A DNA stretch of 64,000 nt from Coccinella septempunctata (Eukaryota; Arthropoda; Insecta; Coleoptera; Coccinellidae): contig NC_058189.1 of the NCBI RefSeq assembly GCF_907165205.1, forward strand, positions 50,866,270-50,930,269, read 5' to 3'. The position numbers and the translations under genes were made by a program. Positions 47,901 to 57,140 of this stretch are shown here, piece after piece (within the stretch, counting starts at the first letter, position 1; every line of letters starts with the position of its first letter). Below the pieces are notes generated by a model, which had not been told where the DNA came from, did no database searches, and was given only the letters and a program-made list of their open reading frames with translations.

Positions 47901-50900
47901 CAGGGACCTACTACAGAGATTAAAAAAATTTTAATATACATTCAAAAATGTACTTACCACCAATAACAGAGGAAACAGAGACCAGGTAGTGACAAAGCTA
48001 ATTGTAGAGTTCTCCAATTATCTATATAAATGGCGAATACAGCAGTGAGCATGTAACCAACAGAGAAGAACATCTGGCAGACTGTTCCAGCAATAGGTCT
48101 TTTATTAGCTGATACCATTTCCAAGGCTAAAATTAAATAATAACTACTAAGTAGTCATTCTTCAATGTATGAAAATACATTACATACCAATAACATATGC
48201 TACTAGAAACACTCCAGAAGTTGTTGATCCTATAATCATTCTAGCGAATGTAAAACTCCAAAACTCTGGTGCTACAGAAGCGAGGATTCCAGCGGTTACT
48301 TGGAGTATCAGAGATATGAAAAATATTAACTTTCTTCCATACCTTCGATGGAAACAAAAAATAGAATTAAAATTATGATGAACAAACACCATGATACTTG
48401 GAATCATTTTAATCAACCAAAGTGGCAAGTTAAAACTTGTTTGCCAAGGATTAAACTTACCGGTCAGACAGTTGCCCAAATATGATAGATCCAAGCATGA
48501 CTCCAAACATGAATAAAGCATTTCCTGTGGCTACAAGATACGTCTTAGAACATGTTAGGTCCCACTGAAATAATATCTCAATTTCAGTAATGCATAATAG
48601 TATATAATAGTTGATAGATCTTTTGTTGCTGAGAATTATTGGGTACTGAATTCGAATTCTAACTTCTTTTATGTATACGTATACGTATATTTACATACAC
48701 TTTAGGAGTGATAGATGTTTTTGGAGTGTTATCCAAAATAAACATTTTTCGTAGGGTCATTCCTCAATGAATTACCTGAAATGAAATTCACCATTACAAG
48801 CATAAATGGAAATCTTTTATCAATTACTACCCAACGAAAATGGCAAGGTTTCGATGAAACTTCGAAAACATTTATCACTCCTAAAGCGTATAAAATACAT
48901 AAAAAAATAAAAATTCGAATTAAATAAAAAGCACCAAAGACCTAATTATCCTCCAGTAACAAAAGGTCTATACATTTCTGCACAAAAATGAGGATTTCTT
49001 AATAAAAAAAACCTAACAACCCTCCACCCCTAGTAAAAGGTGCATGACTCCCGCAACTCCTCAATTTTACATGAAAAGTTGCGTAATTTAAAAAGAAAAT
49101 TATTTTTATACAAAATACTCAGTAAATACAATAGATATGAATTTGTACTTTACTTTTAACGCACTATACAGGGTGTTCGTAAATTGGAGGTACAAACGAA
49201 AAGAGGAGATTCCTTGAGAAATTTTTAAGAAAAAAAAATTCTCATAAGCATGAGACCGCCAACGATTCGTTTTCGAGATACATGGTGTCCTTAGTTAGAA
49301 TTTTTTTCTCTTATAGTATCTACTTTTCAAAAGATATTCAACTGAAATTTGGATGAATATTATCATGGACATGCCGATTTCGACAGCAAATTCTACAGGG
49401 TGATATTTGTTATGAAAGACTGTCCCCTGTTTTGCTTCAGAACGTATTTTTATTGGTGAGTCACTGTTAAATTGAAAAAATGTAAAAAGAAGCTTTGTTG
49501 TTATACTAAATTTTATGGTCTCTTGTTGTTTTGTGAATTTTGAACGATTCTCTCGAAATCCTCAGAATAATCCAAAATGTCATAAAAATCGAGTTAGTAA
49601 GCTGTGATGAATAAATTCATTATTAGTTTTTATGATTATTTGACCGACCTGTAGCAATTATTCATAAAAATTTGATCAAACTCGTAAAATCATTACAATA
49701 AATGTATTACTACAAGAAAACTTATGAGACTTTTTCTTAAAATCAGTCAAGGAATCCCCCTTTTTCGTTTGTACCTCCAATTTAGGAACACCCTGTATAT
49801 TATATGCCAATATGAAACATTTCTAATGCATTTCAAGCGAGAAGAAGAAAGCAAGTTTCAAAGAAATACAACCAGAAAAGAGTCTTAAATTTTTCTAAAT
49901 AGATGGATCATTGAACCCACAGCATCATTTGCTTCCTTGACGTAAATCGTCACAAATGTCAATAGTGTCGATATGATACATGATACTCGTATTCCATTTG
50001 TTCCTAATCATTAGGTACACTATGAGAAATATCAGGAGTTGGTCTTTTTTAATAGGACACCAGGTATAGGAAATCGAGAATACGTTACTTATTCATGATG
50101 CCGCTGACCTATTTCTAGGTAATGAACTTCATCAAGAAAAAGTTCAAGGCTGAATGCTGAATAAGTGAATTTAATATTGCTCAAGAATTGCAACACTGAT
50201 ATTTGTAATGTAAGATGGAAATCGTACATTTCCTATGAGGATTACAAAGTTCTGCAATATATGCAATACGATTAAAAATGATATCCAGTTCGTGCGTGAA
50301 AATATTTACATTGAATTTTAAATTTTCAGCAAACTAGGGCTATGTACATAGCAACTTAGCTGGATCCGGAAGACGTTCTACATAATACATATGATTTTTT
50401 TCATTATATAAAACGAAATAGGATCCAATCCCCTCGAAATGATCTCTTTTTTTTCTACAGGTAATTCTGAACTGTATAAATTGCATTTTTCCCCTATTCC
50501 CAGTGATTAATAACAGGAAAATTCATGATTTTCATTAATGCTATTTCAAGAGCAAAGGTGAATTAATTCTCTATATGTAGTTCAAATGTATATGTGTCTC
50601 ATTACCCGATGGTCATGCTTGGAAGCTTATTAGAGATAACATGTCTGGACTCACTAGTGACATATAGGAATTTGCAATATTTCAAGGTTACCCCCTACAT
50701 AAATATGTAAGGGATAGCCTTGAAATATTGGATTAATATTGACAATGAGTTCAAATAATCTCATAGTCAATTAATGTTCAGAATTGCATTTGTCGTATTC
50801 AACAAATCCGAGTTGAAACGATTTTTCAATAAATAATGAAGATTTTCTGGTCGAACTTTTGAATTTTCTGCCAGAAAAAAAGGTTATTGAATTAGAACCT

Positions 50901-53900
50901 TTGTTCTACATCTGGGGATCCCTTAGAATTCATCATACGAAATGCATTTTTTATTACCCAATTAAATTGTAAGAACAGGAAATACATATTTTATTTATTC
51001 AACATAATATAGTGTTCTCAACTAGGCCATTTCCAAGAGAGAAATTCAAGTGAATTATAATCGTGACCTTTACTGCAGATGAAGATAATAAAACCCTTCG
51101 GATGCGATATAAATATGGTTATCATTTCATCATAGTTCAAGAAACTGTGAACACTATATTTATAGATAAATTTTAAACAAATTTAATTCAGGAACGGATA
51201 TATCTAATGAAAGGAAAATTTCCAGGTTATCAACATCGCCAAGATAATATAGCATTCCAAAATCGAATCCTCTTTTTTTTCTTTTGATATGTAATTATTA
51301 ATTTCATCTTGTGCCAAGGCAGATTGAAAAACTGCACATCCCGAGATTCATAAATACACATCGAAGAATTTTTCTGGAATATATTCTTATGTTTCGTTTA
51401 TCAAAATCAGGCGAATAATTTTGAATGAAATTTTTTTTTAAATTCAGCGAAAAAACCGTGCGGATTATTCATAGCTGATCTTTTCTTCTGCGTCGTATGA
51501 ATAAAAAAAAATTTGACTCGTCATCCGTCCAGGTTCTTCGCGGAAACTTCTAATAATTGATTTAATCTAGTCCAAAAAGGCAGTGACTGCCATTCACGAT
51601 GGTTTTAAGAGCTTCACGGAGTTAGCTCAGTAGTTTTTGAGTGAAACTATTGAGTATTCACCCCATTGAATACTCAAAGGTGAAACTGATATTGACAGAA
51701 TTTTCAGAACTTAAACATATTATTATATAAAATACTGCACTTGTCCCGCTATCATAATAGCGGATCCATCATCATGTGGGTTGAAGTAAAACTTGTTTTT
51801 ATTTTTATCTCCGTCAATCTAAAGGTATCGAAAATGGTGTAGTGGTTTATGAAACTTGTAAAAATCATGTTATTTATGAAGTGCAAAGTATCGGCGACAT
51901 CTATTCAATAGTTTTCGAGCAATCAATTTGAGAGCCTCGATGAACAATATTCATATAGGCCAATTTTTATTGTTAGTACGAGTAATATTCTTGAAGTGGA
52001 AGAAAAAAAGAAATCAGGTATCAAGTGTGAGCAGAATTGGCATGACTGAAGGTTCCGCATGCTGTAAATAACTCAAACAAACCCATAGTCGAAATCGAGT
52101 TCATTAGCCGAAAATTTCGATTAGGTATAGGAGTGTTTTCTAGAAGATATCGTTGTAATTTGCGTACCAAAAACTGTAAAAATAGGAGCTTTGGAATTTT
52201 TCTAATTTTGAATGCCATATATTATTATAAAAGAATTACCAAGAGGCTAATGTTCCGTTAAAAACGCGATCCTTTAGATCATTAAAATAGCGTAAATGAA
52301 ACATACGTAAGATAACCTCCGCTAGAACTGGAGAGATATAACATGACCTCATTATCTCTGAACGGGTCCATTTATGAGGAAAATTTGGGAATATAGTTCC
52401 AAATTTCAACAATCTAATCTTCCAAAAAAAAGAATCAGCAACTTACACACATCACAATCTGGAAGCGGAATACCATACACTATACAGTATGTCCAATCGA
52501 ACTGGTGTTTCAACATCCAACCCAAAAATTTGGAAAAAAAATCTACCTAAATTCCTAAATATAATGTCAATCCAATAGACGTAATAAGAATAGCCCTCGA
52601 AGTGATAACCCAAGAAACACATTATTAGATAGTTCTTTTTATTCTGTAAACAGAAGTTAAGCTTGCATTATCAAAGTATTGATTTTGAATCAATCCTCTG
52701 ATCTTTAGAAGTGATATGAGTCAAAATCTGGGACGACTATTATTATATTATAGTAGTAAGTAGTACAAAATTTCATCCCGTAGCGAGTCGCGCAGTTTCC
52801 CCTAAAACGCCTGAAAAGTGGTCGACCTTATTTGAAAACTAAAAATTCCGTAATAGATAAACAATGAAAAAATGTTCAAGTAAAGGATTATCATTAACAT
52901 CATAAAGAAAATAAGCGATTGCAAGTATCCAAAAAAAAAAGTATCGAAGGCTGAGAGATGTCAGCCAGTATCAGTATCATCATTGAGTATTGGGGTTGAA
53001 TACTCAAAGGTATCATGCTTGTCTGATGCTAGAAGTTAAAGTTGTTTTCTCTTATTTCAATTAATTATTCTGGGTTTATTTATTATATATGGGTTTCGCC
53101 ATACGTCAATTGCTATCATCAGTGATTTTCTTTGAAAAAACTCCGATCAATGAGAAAATTTTTTTTCCATTCCAACAGTAAACAATCATTCTTCAGCCTC
53201 CACGTTTTTTGAAACATATTTCGGGATTTCTTATTATGAAGCTAATTAGTAACTTGACCGCATCTTTCTTGCGTGATTTTCATTTCGCGTTTCGTTATTA
53301 TGATAGCACCTTCAGGTGGCTGAAACTTTCGGAACTGTCGAATGCAGAGCAGAATAATAGCATACTCCATTATCCGTTAGAATAATTTACGACATAGGGT
53401 AAACACTTAATTTGTCCTTTCCAATAATAACATTGCATTCAGGATACAACATACCAAATTTATATTAATAGAAATTATCTATAAGCGAAAGGAATTTTCC
53501 AATCTATTTGATGATAATTCGGCATTCCTCATGAAAATGATTTATTGTTAAATCATTTATAAGAATGATCACGAACCCTGAGCGATATTAATTTTGGGAC
53601 TTCATCCCTACGATCTAAATGAAGGTATTTTAAAGGTGAAAGAAGGTGAACTGATGAAATGTGAAAAAGAAAATAACACTTACCTCTATAACAGTGGTAT
53701 AGCCATATACAGAGTGATCGTAGATATATTCGGTACATTTTTCAGTTTTGTTGTCTATTATGATTTCGCATTCTGAATATTTTTTATTGATTGTATCATA
53801 TGGGTAATATTCTGGAAAAAGGGTTTCATTTATGCTGTAGGTGGCATCTTTAGTTTCGAATGGTAGTCGGCATCTGAAAAAAAATACAATATTTTCAAGT

Positions 53901-56385
53901 GTTTTTTTGTTTCCATGCATTCATTCGAAGAAATATTCCATCATTATTAATTTCAAAAAACTGCAAATTTGATTTTTTTTTAATAAAATCGAACGTTTCA
54001 GATAAAACTAAAAAAAATAATATTATTAGACCCCAATGTGACTCTCCAAAGTTTTTGGTCAGGTCTCTAGAACCATTGAGTACAGAGACAACTGTCTCTG
54101 ATTGAGTATGAGGGCTGAAAGGCTGAATACCAAATGCTAGAACTCTGTGTCACACTAGTTTCTGTTCGTATGAAGTGGGAGATGGAAAAACTACTCGGAA
54201 AACTGTTATAAGTATGGCTCGAAGTAGTAACACAAATCAAATTGGATCGCAAAATTTCATAAGAAATTTATTTGTACCTTAGAACATAAATACATGTATC
54301 TATGTTCCAAGATTTGTACTACATACCCTCGTATATACCTATCTAGAAGGCAATTATGAAGTGAAAATTTTCATCAATATTCATATATATTATACAGGGT
54401 TAGAACTATTTAGAGGCTGACTATAGGAATATCGAATACCGTTAACAATAAAGGGTGGCTTAAATTACAAAAAAGTAGTACACCAGTATAATCGGTTTAT
54501 ATGATTATGACTACAAACCGAATTTCGTGTAGTTATCTCCAAAAACAAATGAGTTATGAAGAAAAAATGATAATCTTGATTTTCAGTTTTTTCGAGATAT
54601 CTCAGGAACCATCAGAGATATTTGGGAACTGTTTACACCCACCCACTCATCCTTGAAAAACGCAACTTGTTCGTAATTAAGCTATCCTGTATTTCGATAT
54701 CCCTGTAGTCCCCCTCTAAATAGTTCTAACCCTGTATAAAGGCTGTTTCAAGCGAAGTGCCAACTAGAAGTATCCAGAGAAATGAGATTTTTTCCTGGAA
54801 ATCTGTTGATCATAATGTATGGTTAGATTCATTCAACTAAAATATTCTTATCTTGGTAGTATTTCCGCTTATACTGGATGTTTGTTTTTTCATATGGGAC
54901 ACCCCATAGACAAGATATAGAATCTAAAAAACCTCTGAAACCTGGGTCTGCAGTAATTTATAATAACAATTCATAAAAGACTATCTTTACCGAGATCTTT
55001 ACGTCAAGTTTGAGGGAAATTAATTAATATCTCCAGAAATTTTAGGTTTGGGGAATAAATAAATCAAATCAATCAAATAAATCGCAGTTAATATTTTGTA
55101 TAACAGAATAAATCTGTAATGAAATGTAGGGTGTGTAGTTTGAAATAACAGAGTTTATACTAAACTTGTGAATTTTTTCAATATTCTATATATCGCACGC
55201 GACATCGCATTCTCCTTGATACATAGACTAAAGCTGCATTCACAATCAATTCGCGGGCCGAAGTGCACTTCGGCACGAAATTTACCATGCGCAATAATCT
55301 TGGAACCATATACTCAAATGAATCAAAAATGTAACTGATCAAAACATAAGCATCAGCATCATCTATAGCCGGCACGAAATTCCTTGCCGAAGTGATAGTT
55401 TGCGACTTGCAAGAAATTTGGTCTTGAATTTCATTGTGAATGGTAACGGAGAACGCCATCTGCTAAGCTTCCGTGCCGAAGTGCACTTCGGCCCGTGAAT
55501 TGATTGTGAATGTAGCTTTACTATTTTCCACTAAGGTCTATGCATACCCTGTATAAGCTACTAAATTCAGTATTCATCATTCAATCATATAAAAATTGTT
55601 TTTTGGTGATTACGAATCGAGATATAGAATTCAACTTAATCAAGTTATTAGTAATAAAAAATATTCTATCTGAATAATATGAGTTTTCCGATATCACAAC
55701 ACTTAGTATTGAGTAGCCAACAGTTTTATATTGATGGAGTACTCAATCATTCGATTCAAAAAATCAAAACAGCTAAAACTTCGAGCGATTATATTCAAAG
55801 ACCACACATTTTTTAATTAGGCAGTTAATTGATCAAATTAAATCATGAGTATTTTTATCACCGAGGATAAAAGCTCTTTATTGATAAAAAAAATATAATC
55901 TAGTACGGTACTTCAGACAGGATATAGGATTTTTCAACCTTATTCATAGTTAATAATTATTATTTCAGACTTTCCATTATCGAAAACATGACAACCACAT
56001 ACAAATTTTAATTTTCTTTCTGAAGGTGTTCAAGGCAACTCTTAACTTATTGGCCAATTGAGGAATTATAATTATCCAAATTGAATAATATCCTCGATAA
56101 TATAATTATTTTATTGTCTTGAAAATAAGTGTATAGTCTTTTTTTTTAATATTAAGACTAACATTTCAATCGATAATTTGTGGACAAATTTTGAGGTGGT
56201 TTTTGAGTTATATTATGAAATATATTATCAGAGTTCACTTACCTCTGGTGAGGTTCTGCTATTAAGAAAACATTCGCCAATTTATGGAAAGCACATAAAA
56301 TAGCAGGTAAGCATAAGAGGAAATATATCCTTTTTTGATACCTTCCGAAATCTCCTAACACATGAATAACTTCTTCGTACCCCAT
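44956..56385 (-). CDS. SLC22-family organic cation/carnitine-type transporter (ten exons)
   Basis: Exons, in transcript order, are 56243-56385, 53684-53873, 48461-48564, 48188-48342, 47958-48126, 47395-47631, 47118-47332, 46610-46791, 46420-46556 and 44956-45013. All junctions are GT-AG with matching phases, giving 529 residues and a stop. It is a 12-span major facilitator membrane protein. The N-terminus has the SLC22 opening (GDFGRYQKRIYFLLCLPAI), a glycosylated extracellular loop with Cys (residues 49-111), YGRK after span 2 (about 147), PESVRWLLSK (about 256), NRWGRK (about 377) and STEQFPTVIRN (about 432). The family moves organic cations, carnitine or amines across the plasma membrane; the substrate here is unknown. 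Start ATG 56385 is the first in frame. Introns hold MITEs and an LTR element. The gene shares its 5' flank with the divergent MPPE1-like gene. Confidence 0.95.
45304..46040 (+). mobile_element. Small internally deleted LTR retrotransposon
   Basis: Two direct 148-bp LTRs (45304-45451, 45893-46040) start TGTAATATAC and end ATATAACA; they differ at two bases by eye. The element is bounded by the 5-bp duplication TTGGG (45299-45303, 46041-46045). A primer-binding-like TGGCGCAGTCG starts one base after the left LTR, and a purine tract AAGGGAGA precedes the right LTR. The 440-bp interior has no gag or reverse transcriptase. Confidence 0.92.
45585..45794 (+). pseudogene. Residual pol C-terminus inside the LTR element
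   Basis: The last approximately 25 codons read Ser-Thr-Ser-Arg-Thr-Pro-Val-Ser-Arg-Tyr-Gly-Arg-Lys-Ile-Lys-Lys-Pro-Asp, the basic Arg/Lys-Pro tail that ends many LTR-element integrases. The first part (Met-Ile-Val-Met-Met) is low-complexity repeat (GATGAT). It is a deletion remnant. Confidence 0.5.
46911..47045. repeat. Fragment of a GTGTCCACTAGAAGTA MITE in SLC22 intron 7
   Basis: AGTGTCCACTAGAAGTATCTAGAGA also occurs, with changes, at 54750 (AGTGCCAACTAGAAGTATCC) and, inverted, at 58905-58925. No right end is visible here. Confidence 0.45.
48880..49095. repeat. Partial copy of the 62.6-kb fold-back family
   Basis: CACCCCTAGTAAAAGGTGCATGACTCC and GAAAAGTTGCGTAATTTAAA resemble the arms of the element at 62632-63190. 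The left arm is missing. Confidence 0.45.
49168..49796. mobile_element. 629-bp MITE in SLC22 intron 2
   Basis: TATA-flanked ACAGGGTGTTCGTAAATTGG on the left and CCAATTTAGGAACACCCTGT on the right. The TIRs continue for about 70 bp (GTACAAACGAAAA and its inverse). No coding capacity. Confidence 0.8.
51641..51687. mobile_element. 31-bp micro-insert, ATTGAGTATT family, exact 8-bp duplication
   Basis: GTGAAACT at 51641-51648 and 51680-51687 flank an insert beginning ATTGAGTATTCA and ending TGAATACTCAAAG. Confidence 0.75.
52974..53017. mobile_element. 28-bp micro-insert, ATTGAGTATT family
   Basis: GTATCATC and GTATCATG (7 of 8) flank ATTGAGTATTGGGG...AATACTCAAAG (52982-53009). Confidence 0.7.
54067..54144. 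mobile_element. Nested micro-inserts: CAGAGACA palindrome inside an ATTGAGTATT insert
   Basis: The inner insert (54083-54100) is CAGAGACAACTGTCTCTG between exact copies of ATTGAGTA. The outer insert (ATTGAGTATG...GAATACCAAATG) lies between CTAGAACC and CTAGAACT (7 of 8). The inner target is the first 8 bp of the outer insert. Confidence 0.75.
54394..54735. mobile_element. 342-bp MITE in SLC22 intron 1
   Basis: TATA-flanked ACAGGGTTAGAACTATTTAG and its inverse; TIRs continue through a variable GACTATAGGAATATCGAATA. Confidence 0.85.
55231..55520. mobile_element. 290-bp MITE with GTGCACTTCGGCAC inner palindromes, SLC22 intron 1
   Basis: AAGCTGCATTCACAATCAAT on the left is mirrored at the right end. 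Both TIRs contain GGGCCGAAGTGCACTTCGGC, which is itself palindromic. The 93-codon minus ORF at 55178-55459 is the interior and matches nothing I know. Confidence 0.75.
55703..55748. repeat. Possible ATTGAGTA/TACTCAAT insert
   Basis: ATTGAGTA and TACTCAAT lie 22 bases apart, resembling the ATTGAGTATT micro-insert family, but the flanks do not match. Confidence 0.3.
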
Positions 56386-56659
56386 AATGTGAAGAAAAAT
56401 TTATTGTATCATTAATAATCGAAAAACATTATATGTTGAATGGAAAAAAGTAAATGAAGAGGTTGTCCTGAATGAAACTGTTCTTGAATAACTGTTGGTT
56501 ATTACAGATTACAGTGTTTCTGTGATTTAATTAAACGACATCGCGAACTTCTACACCCATCCGTAAACAAAAGTCTACTGAAAAGTGAAAAGAAAATATC
56601 AAAATATTGAGGTTAGAAACCATACATGTGTGATGCCAAAATGACGTTTAGTGCATTTA

Positions 56660-56693
56660 GTCATAGACAAAGATTATAATCTTTGGTCATAGA
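56660..56693. mobile_element. 18-bp perfect palindrome with exact 8-bp duplication
   Basis: CAAAGATTATAATCTTTG (56668-56685) between GTCATAGA (56660-56667) and GTCATAGA (56686-56693). Confidence 0.8.
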
Positions 56694-56733
56694 GAAAGTT
56701 CGAATACAAGCAGAGAACAGAGAACACAAGCAA

Positions 56734-56766
56734 GGAAGTTTGCAGAGATATATCTCTGGGAAGTTT
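56734..56766. mobile_element. 17-bp micro-insert with exact 8-bp duplication
   Basis: GCAGAGATATATCTCTG (56742-56758) between GGAAGTTT copies at 56734-56741 and 56759-56766. Confidence 0.75.
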
Positions 56767-56810
56767 TTCTCATAGAGAAAGGGAAAGTCTCTCTTGTCTC
56801 TGGTTTTTCT
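56763..56810. mobile_element. 32-bp micro-insert with exact 8-bp duplication
   Basis: The insert at 56771-56802 begins CATAGAGAAAG and ends CTTGTCTCTG; GTTTTTCT flanks it at 56763-56770 and 56803-56810. Its ends are inverted (CATAGAGAA / CAGAGACAA read inward), but the middle is not palindromic. Confidence 0.75.
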
Positions 56811-56817
56811 GATATCA

Positions 56818-56947
56818 TTCCAGAGCATAGACTTATAAATAACATTGTACTATAAGTCCAAAGATATTACACACAGGTGTGTAATATCAAAGAGTAACCA
56901 GTTGGTTACTCTTTGGTAATATCTTTGTATAAGTCTATGTTCCAGAG
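56818..56947. mobile_element. Three-level nest of micro-palindromic inserts
   Basis: Level 1: arms CATAGACTTATA / TATAAGTCTATG, 37 bp once inner inserts are removed, between TTCCAGAG copies (56818-56825, 56940-56947). Level 2: arms CAAAGATATTACACAC / GTGTGTAATATCTTTG, 34 bp, between TATAAGTC copies (56851-56858, 56928-56935), so it landed in the right arm of level 1. Level 3: 27 bp, AAAGAGTAACCA...TGGTTACTCTTTG (56889-56915), between GTAATATC copies (56881-56888, 56916-56923), in the right arm of level 2. All three duplications are exact. Confidence 0.85.
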
Positions 56948-56956
56948 ATATCTCTG

Positions 56957-57003
56957 GATATAACCAAAGAGGATATAACCAAAGAGTTCCTCTTTGATAT
57001 AAC
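56957..57003. mobile_element. Three GATATAAC copies around small CAAAGAG inserts
   Basis: GATATAAC occurs at 56957-56964, 56972-56979 and 56996-57003. Between the last two is CAAAGAGTTCCTCTTT (near palindrome); between the first two is only CAAAGAG. This fits one insertion plus a deletion derivative, or a tandem duplication of 15 bp. Confidence 0.6.
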
Positions 57004-57140
57004 CTATAAAATAAATCATTTTGTTTTTGTTATTTGTTGATAAAAAAGTAATGTGAAATATGAACATGAACTATGGACATTTTTTGTTGTATTGTGTGAA
57101 TATCAGTATGTTTATAACATGACAGGAAGGATATCTTCGA

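Larger units (their letters stand above)
56386..57140. promoter_or_regulatory. Shared 5' region of the divergent SLC22 and MPPE1-like genes
   Basis: About 755 bp separate the two start codons, so both promoters must lie here or in upstream non-coding exons. The middle (56660-57003) consists almost wholly of micro-palindromic inserts with 8-bp duplications. I see no clear TATA box that I can assign. Confidence 0.45.

Noticed and set aside
55178..55459. 93-codon minus ORF
   Set aside because: It spans most of a MITE including one TIR, and resembles no transposase I know.
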